A DNA stretch of 64,000 nt from the NCBI RefSeq assembly GCF_003581645.1, contig NZ_QXFK01000015.1, positions 1 to 64,000 on the forward strand, in the 5' to 3' direction. Position numbers and translations under genes: made by a program. Under the pieces are notes generated by a model. It saw only the letters and a list, made by a program, of their open reading frames with translations, made no database searches and had not been told where the DNA came from. Positions 51,818 through 62,147 of this stretch are shown here, in pieces. Origin of the DNA: Pelagerythrobacter aerophilus. GTDB lineage: Bacteria; Pseudomonadota; Alphaproteobacteria; Sphingomonadales; Sphingomonadaceae. Position 1 is the stretch's first letter. Each line of letters opens with the position of its first letter.

Positions 51818-53287
51818 TCAGTCGAGCGCTTTGACGATCTCCTCGACCATCTTCTTGGCGTCGGAAAGGAGCATCATGGTCTGGTCCATGTAGAACACGT
51901 CGTTGTCGACGCCGGCATAGCCTACCCCGCCCATCGAGCGCTTGATGAAGAAGACCTGCTTGGCCTTGTCCACGTCGAACACCGGCATGCCATAGATCGG
52001 GCTGGACTTGTCGGTCTTGGCCGCGGGATTGACCACGTCGTTCGCGCCGATAACGAAGGCGACATCCGCCGTCGCGAATTCGGAGTTGATATCCTCCAGT
52101 TCGAACACTTCGTCATAGGGAACGTTGGCTTCGGCCAGGAGCACGTTCATGTGCCCGGGCATGCGGCCTGCGACCGGGTGGATGGCGTACTTCACCTCCA
52201 CGCCCTTTTCCTTGAGCATGTCGGCCATCTCGCGCAGCGCGTGCTGAGCCTGGGCGACGGCCATCCCATAGCCGGGGATGATGATGACCTTCTCCGCCTG
52301 TTCGAGCATGAAGGCCGCATCGGCGGCGCTGCCCTGCTTGTAGGGCCGCTGTTCTTTCGGCTCGCCGCTCGCAGCGGTAGCATCAGCACCGAAGCCGCCC
52401 GCGATCACCGAGATGAAGCTGCGGTTCATCGCGCGGCACATGATGTAGCTGAGGATCGCGCCCGAGCTGCCGACCAGCGCACCGGTAACGATCATCGCGG
52501 TGTTGTGCAGCGTGAACCCCATCGCTGCTGCCGCCCAACCCGAATAGCTGTTCAGCATCGAGACCACGACCGGCATGTCCGCCCCGCCGATCGGGATGAT
52601 CAGCAGAAAGCCGATGACGAACGCGGCGGCGACGATCGCCCAGAACAGCCAGCCCTCGCCCGGTCCGGCGTTCGGCGCGAGCGCGTAAGCCGCCGTCATG
52701 CCGAGAATGGCGACCAGCGTGCCGAGATTGATCACATGCCGCGCGGGCAGCAGGATCGGCGCGCCGCTCATATTGCCGTTGAGCTTGGCAAAGGCGATCA
52801 CCGAACCGGAGAATGTGATTGCGCCGATCGCTGCTCCGAGCGCCATTTCGACGCGGCTCACGGCTAGAATACTGCCATCAAGCCCAAGGATGTCGAACGA
52901 TCCGGGATTGAGGAATGCGGCCGCGGCCACGAGTACCGCCGCCAACCCGACCAGCGAGTGGAACGCGGCGACGAGTTGCGGCATGGCCGTCATCGCGATG
53001 CGGCGCGCAATGACGAAACCGATCGCGCCACCAATCGCGATGGCGGCGACAATCTCGACGAGCCCTGCGATCTCGTGCGTAACAAGCGTGGTCACGACCG
53101 CGATCAGCATGCCCGCCATGCCGAAGCGGTTGCCGCGCCGGCTGGTCGAGGGGCTCGACAAGCCTCGGAGCGCGAGAATGAACAGGACGCCGCTGGCGAG
53201 ATAGGCGAGCGCGACCCACGGGTTCACCGCATGTGCCGCGTCCGCGGCGATCGAGAGGTCGGAAACCGCGTCCGGCGGGAGCGTCAT
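51818..53287 (-). CDS. pntB: NAD(P) transhydrogenase beta subunit
   Basis: 489 residues. N-terminal membrane helices (GGAIGFVIARRI, then MPQLVAAFHSLVGLAAVLVAA) and the NADP(H)-binding domain III with GYGMAVAQAQHALREMAD and GANDVVNPAAKTDKSSPIYGMP. The proton-translocating transhydrogenase makes NADPH from NADH using the proton gradient. Its start is 1 bp downstream of the alpha-2 stop, in the typical alphaproteobacterial split operon pntAA-pntAB-pntB. Confidence 0.97.
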   Translation of the reverse strand: MTLPPDAVSDLSIAADAAHAVNPWVALAYLASGVLFILALRGLSSPSTSRRGNRFGMAGMLIAVVTTLVTHEIAGLVEIVAAIAIGGAIGFVIARRIAMTAMPQLVAAFHSLVGLAAVLVAAAAFLNPGSFDILGLDGSILAVSRVEMALGAAIGAITFSGSVIAFAKLNGNMSGAPILLPARHVINLGTLVAILGMTAAYALAPNAGPGEGWLFWAIVAAAFVIGFLLIIPIGGADMPVVVSMLNSYSGWAAAAMGFTLHNTAMIVTGALVGSSGAILSYIMCRAMNRSFISVIAGGFGADATAASGEPKEQRPYKQGSAADAAFMLEQAEKVIIIPGYGMAVAQAQHALREMADMLKEKGVEVKYAIHPVAGRMPGHMNVLLAEANVPYDEVFELEDINSEFATADVAFVIGANDVVNPAAKTDKSSPIYGMPVFDVDKAKQVFFIKRSMGGVGYAGVDNDVFYMDQTMMLLSDAKKMVEEIVKALD

Positions 53288-53288
53288 C

Positions 53289-53573
53289 TCAGTTGCGCTC
53301 CTTCTTCTTGTACATCGCGAGCATGCGTTCGGTCACCGCGAAGCCGCCGAAGATGTTGACGCTGGCCAGCACGACACCCGCAAGGCCGAGCCACTTGGCC
53401 CCCGGCACTTCGGCCGCGGCCGCCGCGATCAGCGCGCCGACGATAATGACGCTCGAAATCGCGTTCGTCACCGCCATCAGCGGCGTGTGCAGCGCGGGGG
53501 TGACGGACCAGACAACGTAATACCCGACAAAGCAGGCGAGAACGAAGATCGACAGGATCGAGATGAAGTCCAT
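53289..53573 (-). CDS. pntAB: NAD(P) transhydrogenase alpha-2 subunit (membrane part)
   Basis: 94 residues with three membrane helices (ISILSIFVLACFVGYYVVW; LMAVTNAISSVIIVGALIAA; LAGVVLASVNIFGGFAVTERML). It is the separate membrane domain of the alpha subunit. It lies 13 bp after the alpha-1 stop and 1 bp before pntB. Confidence 0.95.
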   Translation of the reverse strand: MDFISILSIFVLACFVGYYVVWSVTPALHTPLMAVTNAISSVIIVGALIAAAAAEVPGAKWLGLAGVVLASVNIFGGFAVTERMLAMYKKKERN

Positions 53574-53586
53574 CAGATTGCCGCCC

Positions 53587-54708
53587 TCATCCCTTCAGTC
53601 TCTCGCTCACAACTTCGCCGCCGCGCGTCAGCCGCACCGCGTCGCCGATTTCCTCGTCCAGCACCGGTCGTCCCTGCTCCTTGTCCCAGAAGGCGGAGAG
53701 GAAATTGTAGTGGTTGCGGGCGAAGAGCGCGCTGGCATCGGCCGCAAGGTGCGCGGCGGTGTTGGAATAGCCGACGATCTTCACGCCGTGCTTCTCGACC
53801 ACCTGATCGGCCGCGGAGCCTTCGACATTGCCGCCCTGCGCCACCGCGAGATCGAAAATCACGCTGCCCGGTTTCATCGTCGCGATCTGCGCGTCGGAGA
53901 TCAGGCGCGGTGCGGCGCGGCCGGGGATCAGCGCGGTGGTGATGACGATGTCCTGCTTGGCGATGTGACCGGAAACCAGCTCGGCCTGCGCCTTCTGGTA
54001 TTCTTCGGACATCTCGGTCGCATAGCCGCCGCTGCCCTCGCCCTCGATCCCGGCAACGCTTTCGACGAACACCGGCTTGGCACCGAGCGACTGGATCTGT
54101 TCTTTCGTCGCCGAGCGCACGTCGGTCGCGGAAACCTGCGCACCTAGCCGCCGTGCGGTCGCAATCGCCTGCAAGCCGGCGACGCCCACGCCCATCACGA
54201 AGACTTTGGCCGCCTGCACCGTGCCCGCGGCAGTCATCATCATCGGGAATGCACGGCCATAGGTATCGGCGGCAGCGATCACCGCCTTGTAACCGGCGAG
54301 ATTGGACTGGCTGGAGAGCACGTCCATGGACTGTGCCCGCGTAATGCGCGGCATGAATTCCATCGCCAGCGCTTCGAAACCCGCAGCAGCGTACGCGCCG
54401 ACACGTTCCCGATTGCCGAATGGCTCGAACAGCGCTGCGACCCAGGCCCCGGCTTTCGCGCCCTGAAGCAAGGCGACGTCAGGCGCCTGAATGCCGAGAA
54501 CGATATCCGCCCCCTTCACCGCATCGGCGGCAGAGCCGAGTTCGGCGCCAGCCTCACGATAAGCCGCGTCGGAGATGGAAGCGAATTCGCCAGCACCCTC
54601 TTCAACGGCCACCGCCGCGCCAAGCGCGACGAACTTCTTCACCGTTTCGGGCGTGGCCGCGACCCGGGTCTCGCCCGGTGCGCGTTCCTTGAGGACGGCG
54701 ATCCGCAA
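53587..54708 (-). CDS. pntAA: NAD(P) transhydrogenase alpha-1 subunit (NAD-binding)
   Basis: 373 residues from a TTG at 54708 (MRIAVLKERAPGETRVAATP), matching the family start; longer reading to 54780 would run into the preceding small gene. The NAD-binding domain has FVMGVGVAGLQAIATARRLGA, and RAQSMDVLSSQSNLAGYKAV is the mobile-loop/dimer region. Located 11 bp after the oxidase subunit IV stop. No clear Shine-Dalgarno sequence precedes the TTG, so translation may be coupled to that gene. Confidence 0.93.
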   Translation of the reverse strand: MRIAVLKERAPGETRVAATPETVKKFVALGAAVAVEEGAGEFASISDAAYREAGAELGSAADAVKGADIVLGIQAPDVALLQGAKAGAWVAALFEPFGNRERVGAYAAAGFEALAMEFMPRITRAQSMDVLSSQSNLAGYKAVIAAADTYGRAFPMMMTAAGTVQAAKVFVMGVGVAGLQAIATARRLGAQVSATDVRSATKEQIQSLGAKPVFVESVAGIEGEGSGGYATEMSEEYQKAQAELVSGHIAKQDIVITTALIPGRAAPRLISDAQIATMKPGSVIFDLAVAQGGNVEGSAADQVVEKHGVKIVGYSNTAAHLAADASALFARNHYNFLSAFWDKEQGRPVLDEEIGDAVRLTRGGEVVSERLKG

Positions 54709-54719
54709 AACGGCGACGG

Positions 54720-54845
54720 TCAGCTTGAGATCAGTATGACGATGATCAACGCGACGATCGCGATCGCCGGAACGGACCACTTCAAAAGGCCGATGAAGCC
54801 TGCGTAGGTCGCGTTCGCCGCCTTCATGTCGTTACCCGAAGCCAT
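54720..54845 (-). CDS. aa3-type cytochrome c oxidase subunit IV (41 aa)
   Basis: Short gene on the minus strand: MASGNDMKAANATYAGFIGL, then LKWSVPAIAIVALIIVILISS. This is the small bacterial aa3 oxidase subunit IV family, with conserved SGNDMKAA and TYAGF followed by one membrane helix. It stands away from the main oxidase genes and immediately before the transhydrogenase genes, an arrangement common in Sphingomonadales. It is too short for most gene callers. Confidence 0.9.
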   Translation of the reverse strand: MASGNDMKAANATYAGFIGLLKWSVPAIAIVALIIVILISS

Positions 54846-54999
54846 CTGTAATCATTTCCCCAAGAAGATTGTTGCGCGAAGCTCTATCGCGACCGCTTCC
54901 CCGCATCAAGCCTCCGGCAGACGGCAACTGCCTTAATCGGACCTTTACCCCCGCCCCCTAGATCGAAGGCCTGTGCCGTAGCGGGACGATTTGGGGACG

Positions 55000-56418
55000 A
55001 TGGCCGAGAACGAATCACGTCTTTTGATGCTGATCGACGATGAGCCGGCACAAAGCCGGCTGATTGCCGCGCTCGCTGCCCGCGAGGGCTGGCGCACGCT
55101 CGTGGTCAAGGATTCGGAGACCGCCATCGCGACGCTCGGCACGCGCGAGGGCATGCAGCTTTCGGCGATCATCCTGGATCAGTGGGTACCCGGTGACGAT
55201 GCCTGCAGTCTGATCGAGGAACTGAAGAACCGTCGGCCGGCCCTGCCGATCCTGATGCTGACCACCAGCGCATCCCCGCTGCTCGCGGTCGAGGCGATGC
55301 GTGCGGGCGCGACAGATTATCTGATCAAACCGGTGGCGCCTGACCGCCTGATGCAGGCGTTGCGGAGCGCGACCAAGCGCGAGGCGCCCAAGGACGAGCT
55401 CCAGCCGCTGACCGAGAAAATGCCGGCCACGCTCGATTTCGATGCCATGATCGGCACGTCCCCGTCGTTCCGCACCGCCCTCGCCCGCGCGGCCAAGGCA
55501 GCGCGCGGACACGGCCCGGTTTTGATCGAGGGCGAAACGGGCACGGGCAAGGAAATGCTGGTCCGCGCGATGCACGGCGCTTCGCCGCGCGCAAAGGCGC
55601 CGTTCCGGATCATCAACGTGGGCGGCGTACCATCGAGCTCGATCGAATCGATGCTGTTCGGGCACGAGCAAGGCGCCTTCCCTGGCGCATTCGATCGCCA
55701 GATCGGCGCCCTGCAGCATTGCGACGGGGGCACGCTGTTCCTCGACGAGATCGACCGGCTCGATCGTTCGGTGCAGGCGAGACTGGCTGACTCTCTCGAA
55801 CAAGGGATCGTTCGTCCGACCGGCGCGCGGCACGGCTTTCGCGTCGACATTCGCCTGCTCACCGCGAGCAATCTACCGCTCGCGGAACTCGCCGAAGGGG
55901 GTCATTTCGACGAAAGGCTGCTCGACGCGATTGCGCCGACGACCATCGTGTTGCCGCCGCTGCGCGAACGGCAGGGTGACATACCCGCCCTCACCCGCCA
56001 TTTCCTTGCGCGGATCGGAGAGCAGCCGGGCCTCCGGCATCATTCCGTCACCGACAGCGCGCTACAACTGCTCGCCGCGTTCGACTGGCCCGGCAATGTG
56101 CGCCAGCTCCAGTCGGTGCTATTCCGCGCCGCCGTCTATTGCGAGGGAGAGACGCTCACGATCGAGAGCTTCCCGCAACTGCTCGAGCTCGTGGGCGATT
56201 TCGGCCACAGCGCAAGCACAGCACAGGAAGGCGCCGGCGTGCTGCTCTATACCGAGGACGGCAATCTGCGCCCGCTCGAAGAGATCGAGGCCGACGTGAT
56301 CCGCCTCGCCATCGGCCACTATCGCGGCCGGATGACGGAAGTCGCCCGCCGCCTCGGCATCGGCCGTTCGACGCTCTACCGCAAGCTGGGGGAACTCGGG
56401 ATCGACAACGCGGCATAG
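55000..56418 (+). CDS. NtrC-like response regulator with altered GAFTGA motif
   Basis: 472 residues. REC domain at 5-120 with Asp60 in IILDQWVPG and Lys110; AAA+ domain at 145-375 with Walker A GETGTGKE (178-185), Walker B GTLFLDEID and the arginine-finger region LPPLRERQGD; a Fis-type HTH at the end (MTEVARRLGIGRSTLYRKL). The sigma-54-contacting loop reads GAFPGA (225-230), not GAFTGA, and the Thr is the residue needed for contact with sigma-54. It may therefore act as a repressor or activate another sigma form, like other divergent NtrC proteins. No sensor kinase is adjacent. Confidence 0.92.
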   Translation: MAENESRLLMLIDDEPAQSRLIAALAAREGWRTLVVKDSETAIATLGTREGMQLSAIILDQWVPGDDACSLIEELKNRRPALPILMLTTSASPLLAVEAMRAGATDYLIKPVAPDRLMQALRSATKREAPKDELQPLTEKMPATLDFDAMIGTSPSFRTALARAAKAARGHGPVLIEGETGTGKEMLVRAMHGASPRAKAPFRIINVGGVPSSSIESMLFGHEQGAFPGAFDRQIGALQHCDGGTLFLDEIDRLDRSVQARLADSLEQGIVRPTGARHGFRVDIRLLTASNLPLAELAEGGHFDERLLDAIAPTTIVLPPLRERQGDIPALTRHFLARIGEQPGLRHHSVTDSALQLLAAFDWPGNVRQLQSVLFRAAVYCEGETLTIESFPQLLELVGDFGHSASTAQEGAGVLLYTEDGNLRPLEEIEADVIRLAIGHYRGRMTEVARRLGIGRSTLYRKLGELGIDNAA

Positions 56419-56437
56419 CCGCCTTAACCGGCACACC

Positions 56438-57199
56438 ATGGCCGACCAGTTCGATTTCACCGGACGCAGAGCACTCGTAACCGGAGCGGCTTCCGGCATC
56501 GGCGCGGCAGTGGCGCGTTGGCTGGACGATCACGGCATCGCGCATCTCGTCCTCGTCGACCGCGACACCGAAGCTCTCGAGGTGCTGGAACTTGCTTGTT
56601 CATGCGAGCGCGTGACGGGCGACGTGGCCGATCCCGTGCTGTGGGAGCGGATCGCGGGCCTGTCGCCGCTCGATCACGCGGTGATCAATGCCGGAATTTC
56701 AGCGGGCGCACCGATCGCGAATTGCGATTTCGCCGAGTGGCGCCAGGTGATGGCGGTCAACCTCGACGGCGCGTTCCTGTCGCTCCAGGCAGCGATGCGC
56801 GCGATCCCGGGCGCAGGCAGCGTGGTCGTCACCGCCTCGGTAAGCGGATTGAAGGCGGAGCCCGGCACGGCAGCGTACGGCGCATCCAAGGCAGCGCTCA
56901 TCCAGCTCGCAAAAGTCGCCGCGAAAGAGGGCGCGCCCCGCAGCCTCAGGGTCAACGCGATCGCTCCGGGCGGGGTCGATACGCCGATCTGGGATCAGAC
57001 GCCGTTCTTCCGCGATCTCGTCGCTCAGCACGGTGGAAATCGCGGGGCAGCGCTGAAGGCCATGGCCGAAATGGCGACGCCGCTCGGCCGCTATGCCACG
57101 GCGGAGGAGGTCGCCGCACAGGCAGGTTTCCTGCTCTCGGACGCCGCGGCGACGATCACCGGAGCGGTCCTGGTGAGCGACGGCGGATATTCTCTTTAG
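56438..57199 (+). CDS. Short-chain dehydrogenase/reductase
   Basis: 253 residues. Cofactor motif TGAASGIGAAVARW at 14-27; catalytic Ser and YxxxK in SVSGLKAEPGTAAYGASKAA near 130-150; ends SDAAATITGAVLVSDGGYSL. It lies 19 bp after the response regulator and is convergent with folP, whose stop codon overlaps its own. Substrate unknown. Confidence 0.92.
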   Translation: MADQFDFTGRRALVTGAASGIGAAVARWLDDHGIAHLVLVDRDTEALEVLELACSCERVTGDVADPVLWERIAGLSPLDHAVINAGISAGAPIANCDFAEWRQVMAVNLDGAFLSLQAAMRAIPGAGSVVVTASVSGLKAEPGTAAYGASKAALIQLAKVAAKEGAPRSLRVNAIAPGGVDTPIWDQTPFFRDLVAQHGGNRGAALKAMAEMATPLGRYATAEEVAAQAGFLLSDAAATITGAVLVSDGGYSL

Positions 57200-58308
57200 G
57201 CCGGAACGTCGGAAAAGTCGGTCAGCGCAGCGTCGCGCAAACCGCGCCAGATGTTGCGCGCCTGGACCGTCTCAAACACGTCGTGGACGCGCAGGAGCTG
57301 AACGCCCGCGTTCATTCCGGCAATAGCGAGCGCAAGGCTGCCGCCGAGACGTTCGTGAGCGGGAACTTCGTTGCTGAGCGCGCCGATCATCCGCTTGCGG
57401 CTGCCGCCGAGCAGCAGGGGTTGCCCCAGCGCGTGGAACAGCGGCAGTGCGTTGATGAGCGCGAGGTTCTCGCCCACGCTCTTTCCAAAACCGATACCGG
57501 GGTCGAGCACGATCCGTTCGCGGGCTACTCCCGCCCCGATCGCCGCGTCGCGCCGTTCGCGCAGCCAGTCGAACACGTCGAGCATTATGCATTCGTAATC
57601 AGCATCCGCATGGAGATCGTCGCCAGCACCCGGTGCATGCATCAGCACAACTGGGCACGCACGGGCCGCCACCAGCTCCAGACTCCGGGGATCGTGACGC
57701 AGCGCCGAAACGTCGTTGATCATGTGCGCCCCTGCATGGAGCGCGGCGTCCATTACCGCTGGGCGCCGTGTGTCGACGCTGATCGCTGCTCCCATGGCAG
57801 CGCAGTATTCGACCGCGGGAATCACCCGTTCGAGTTCGTCCCCCTCCCACACCGCGGGCGCGCCCGGCCGCGTGCTCTCGCCGCCGATGTCGACGATCGC
57901 CGCGCCCGCTTCGAGCATCGCGGCGGCATGGGCCCGGCCTTCTTCCGGGCGGTCGAGAAACTTCCCGCCGTCGGAGAAGCTGTCCGGCGTGACGTTGAGG
58001 ATACCCATGATCTGCGGCTGATCCAGCCGCACGGTCCGCGCGCCCATTGCGATCGGCGGATGCGCCATGCGCAGGTTCGCCCACTGCGCCTCCGCCTCCG
58101 CTCCGAGGGCGTCGGGCAGTTGGCCAAGAACGTCATCGACTGTCGCCGGGGTGAAACGCCAGCGTTCGACCACTTCGCCATCACGCCGCAGGATCGCTGC
58201 GAAGCGATGCGCATAGGCCATGCCGCCAGCGAGGCGGATGCAATCACCCTCCTCGCTCTGCGGGCTGAGTGTGGTGCCAATCGGGCGGAGATAGATCTGG
58301 TCGGGCAT
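57196..58308 (-). CDS. folP: Dihydropteroate synthase
   Basis: 370 residues. It condenses 6-hydroxymethyl-dihydropterin pyrophosphate with p-aminobenzoate in folate synthesis, the sulphonamide target. The TIM-barrel signatures are ILNVTPDSFSDGG (near 105), DIGGESTRPGA and DPGIGFGKSVGENLALI. About 90 residues longer than E. coli FolP because of an N-terminal extension (MPDQIYLRPIGTTL... to about 95), which is regular in this bacterial group. Confidence 0.97.
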   Translation of the reverse strand: MPDQIYLRPIGTTLSPQSEEGDCIRLAGGMAYAHRFAAILRRDGEVVERWRFTPATVDDVLGQLPDALGAEAEAQWANLRMAHPPIAMGARTVRLDQPQIMGILNVTPDSFSDGGKFLDRPEEGRAHAAAMLEAGAAIVDIGGESTRPGAPAVWEGDELERVIPAVEYCAAMGAAISVDTRRPAVMDAALHAGAHMINDVSALRHDPRSLELVAARACPVVLMHAPGAGDDLHADADYECIMLDVFDWLRERRDAAIGAGVARERIVLDPGIGFGKSVGENLALINALPLFHALGQPLLLGGSRKRMIGALSNEVPAHERLGGSLALAIAGMNAGVQLLRVHDVFETVQARNIWRGLRDAALTDFSDVPA

Positions 58309-58376
58309 GTGGAGTCCTCGCTACCCAATCCATCATCCCAGCGAAAGCGGGATGACGGTAGAGAGGACGAGACGGA

Positions 58377-59707
<1,331 letters not shown>

Positions 59708-60331
59708 TCAGAACAGTTCCATCTGTGCGACGGGCGCGAAGCTGCGCCGATGGAGCGGGGTCGGTCCGTGGTTGCGCAGCGCCTCGACATGGTCTGGCGT
59801 GCCGTAGCCCTTGTTGCGTTCCCAGCCGTAATGCGGGTGCTCGCGCGCCGCCTCGATCATCATGCGGTCGCGCCATTCCTTGGCGACGATAGAAGCGGCC
59901 GAGATCGCCGGCTCCTTCGCATCTCCGCCCACGATCGGCCGCGCCGCCCAGCGCCATTCGGGCCGGCGGCCATGCGGGGTCAGATTTCCGTCGACGAGCA
60001 CTTCGTCGGGATCGCGCGCGAGCACTTCGGCGAGCCGCGCGACGGCCAGCGTCATCGCCAGCATCGTCGCACCGAAGATGTTCAGCCGATCGATCTCCTC
60101 CACTTCGACCACGCCGACGCCCCAAGCGCAGCGGCGCCGGACCGCGAGGTCGATGCGCCCACGGGTCGCGGCGCAGAGCTTCTTGGAATCGTCGAGGCCC
60201 GCCGGTCGCGGCTTGCACAGCGCAACGGCAGCCGCCACAACCGGTCCGGCCAGCGGCCCGCGCCCCGCCTCGTCGACGCCGACGATGAGGGGACCGGACC
60301 CGAACGTGTGATGGGGAGTTCCACTGAACAT
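59708..60331 (-). CDS. rnhB: Ribonuclease HII
   Basis: 207 residues from the ATG at 60331. Metal-binding residues in IVGVDEAGRGPLAGPVVAAA (Asp-Glu), LDDSKKL and VLVDGNL; also the KGYGTPDHVEAL end. It removes RNA primers and ribonucleotides in DNA. Its start codon overlaps the start codon of the divergent gene by two bases, so either promoter lies within the other gene or the true start is slightly further in. Confidence 0.93.
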   Translation of the reverse strand: MFSGTPHHTFGSGPLIVGVDEAGRGPLAGPVVAAAVALCKPRPAGLDDSKKLCAATRGRIDLAVRRRCAWGVGVVEVEEIDRLNIFGATMLAMTLAVARLAEVLARDPDEVLVDGNLTPHGRRPEWRWAARPIVGGDAKEPAISAASIVAKEWRDRMMIEAAREHPHYGWERNKGYGTPDHVEALRNHGPTPLHRRSFAPVAQMELF

Positions 60332-61529
60332 GACGAAATCTGCGATTCTTGCCGCGCTTCTATCGCCGTGCGCGCTCGTCTCTGCAAGCTGCAGTGCGGA
60401 ACCTGTGGGGGATAGCGCCTCGCCCGAAGCGACCGCCACTGCCGAAGTCGGCGAGGAAGTGACCGTCACTTCCGCCAGCGATTTCAATGCCGTTTCCCTC
60501 GGTGCGTTCGACGAGCCCTGGGCCGCCGATTTTGCACCGGGCACCAGCGTGCTGTTCGTCACCGAGAAGGCCGGGACGATGAAATTCGTCGATACCGTGA
60601 CGGGTCGGACCGGTACCGTCACCGGCATGCCGGAGGTCGACTACGGCGGGCAGGGCGGCCTCGGCGATGTGGCGTTCCTTCCTTCCGAAAGCTCGGAGGC
60701 GCTCGATCGCCGCACGATCTATCTCACTTGGGCTGAAGCGGGCGATGGGGACACGCGCGGCGCCGCGCTCGGCAAGGGCACGCTCGTCTGCGAGCAGGCC
60801 GATGCCTGCACTGTCGACGGTCTCACGGTAATCTGGCGCCAGCAGCCGAAAGTCACCGGCCGCGGCCATTACTCGCATCGCATCGCCTTCTCGCCCGACG
60901 GGCAATATCTGTTCCTTGCTTCGGGCGAGCGGCAGAAGATGCAGCCGGCGCAGGACCTGTCGAACAATCTCGGCAGCGTCCTGCGGCTCACGCTCGACGG
61001 TCAGCCGGCGCCCGGAAATCCCTTCGCCGAGCGCGGCAGCCCGTCGGACCAGATCTGGTCGTACGGCCACCGCAATATCCTCGGGCTGCAGTTCGATGCG
61101 CAGGGGCGGCTGTGGGATCTCGAGCATGGGCCGCAGGGAGGCGACGAACTCAATCTTGTGGAGAGCAGCGACAACTACGGCTGGCCGATCGTTTCGGAAG
61201 GCATCCACTACAACGACGATCCGATCCCGGATCACAGCACTCGTCCCGAGTTCCATGCCCCGGCGATCAGTTGGGATCCGGTCATCGCGCCGGGCGATTT
61301 CACCTTCTATTCGGGCAAGCTCTGGCCGGAGTGGCAGGGTCAGGCGATCATCGGCGCCATGAAGCCGACTGCCGTCGTGCGCGTCGCGATCGAAGGCGAC
61401 AAGGCTACCGAGGTGGCTCGCTACCCGTTCGAGAAGCGTGTACGGGAGATTGTCGAAGGGCCCGACGGTGCCTTGTGGATCCTCGAAGATGGCGAAGACG
61501 GGCGTCTCATCAAACTCACGCCCGGCTGA
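60330..61529 (+). CDS. PQQ-dependent aldose sugar dehydrogenase-like lipoprotein
   Basis: 399 residues beginning with a lipoprotein-like signal (MTKSAILAALLSPCALVSAS, Cys at 21). The beta-propeller of the YliI/Asd family is shown by YGGQGGLGDVAF, YSHRIAFSPDGQYLFLASG, WSYGHRNILGLQFD and LEHGPQGGDELN, then DNYGWPIVSEGIHY. These enzymes oxidise aldose sugars with PQQ in the periplasm. GGGGAG lies 11 bp before the ATG. Divergent from rnhB with overlapping start codons. Confidence 0.9.
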   Translation: MTKSAILAALLSPCALVSASCSAEPVGDSASPEATATAEVGEEVTVTSASDFNAVSLGAFDEPWAADFAPGTSVLFVTEKAGTMKFVDTVTGRTGTVTGMPEVDYGGQGGLGDVAFLPSESSEALDRRTIYLTWAEAGDGDTRGAALGKGTLVCEQADACTVDGLTVIWRQQPKVTGRGHYSHRIAFSPDGQYLFLASGERQKMQPAQDLSNNLGSVLRLTLDGQPAPGNPFAERGSPSDQIWSYGHRNILGLQFDAQGRLWDLEHGPQGGDELNLVESSDNYGWPIVSEGIHYNDDPIPDHSTRPEFHAPAISWDPVIAPGDFTFYSGKLWPEWQGQAIIGAMKPTAVVRVAIEGDKATEVARYPFEKRVREIVEGPDGALWILEDGEDGRLIKLTPG

Positions 61530-61607
61530 GCCGCGAAGCTGCGCCCCGGATGGGCGAAGGCGAATTTGATCGACAGCGGCGCGCGCCGCCCCTAACGGCG
61601 CGCGCCT

Positions 61608-62123
61608 ATGGCGACCATCGTCCCCCTTGCCAACATCGACCCGGCGCTGATCGAGGCGCTGCTCGACCGTGCCTTCGGACCGGATCGCCACGCGCGCACG
61701 GCCTACCGGATTCGGGAGGGCACCGACTGGCTCCCAGCCCTGAGCTTCGCTCTGGCGGATGAGGATTATCTGGTCGGCACGATTCAGCTCTGGCCGGTCG
61801 CTCTGACCGACCCGGACGGCCGCCCGCACCCGATGATCATGGTCGGCCCGGTGGCGGTCGTGCCCGAACGGCAGAACGAAGGTTTCGGCAAGGCGTTGAT
61901 GCTTGCGGCCCTCGGCGCGCTGGAGCCGGGCGCTCTGCCGCAAGTGATGATCGGTGATCCGGAATACTATGGCCGCTTCTTCGGCTTCACCGCCGCGCCG
62001 ACGGGCGGCTGGCACTGCCCCGGCCCCTTCGATCCCGAGCGCCTGCTGGTCCGTTGCGACAATCCGGCGGTTCTTCCGGCCAAGGGAATGCTGGGCCCGT
62101 GGCCCGGGACCTTGGCGAATTGA
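61608..62123 (+). CDS. GNAT-family N-acetyltransferase
   Basis: 171 residues. The acetyl-CoA-binding motif appears as VAVVPERQNEGFGKALMLAAL near residue 85-105, followed by VMIGDPEYYGRFFGF, typical of the YhbS-like subgroup. Substrate unknown. It is followed after 24 bp by the DUF1285 gene and may be part of a run leading to the CCA-adding enzyme. Confidence 0.9.
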   Translation: MATIVPLANIDPALIEALLDRAFGPDRHARTAYRIREGTDWLPALSFALADEDYLVGTIQLWPVALTDPDGRPHPMIMVGPVAVVPERQNEGFGKALMLAALGALEPGALPQVMIGDPEYYGRFFGFTAAPTGGWHCPGPFDPERLLVRCDNPAVLPAKGMLGPWPGTLAN

Positions 62124-62147
62124 CCGCGCCGTGGCATCGGACACGCG

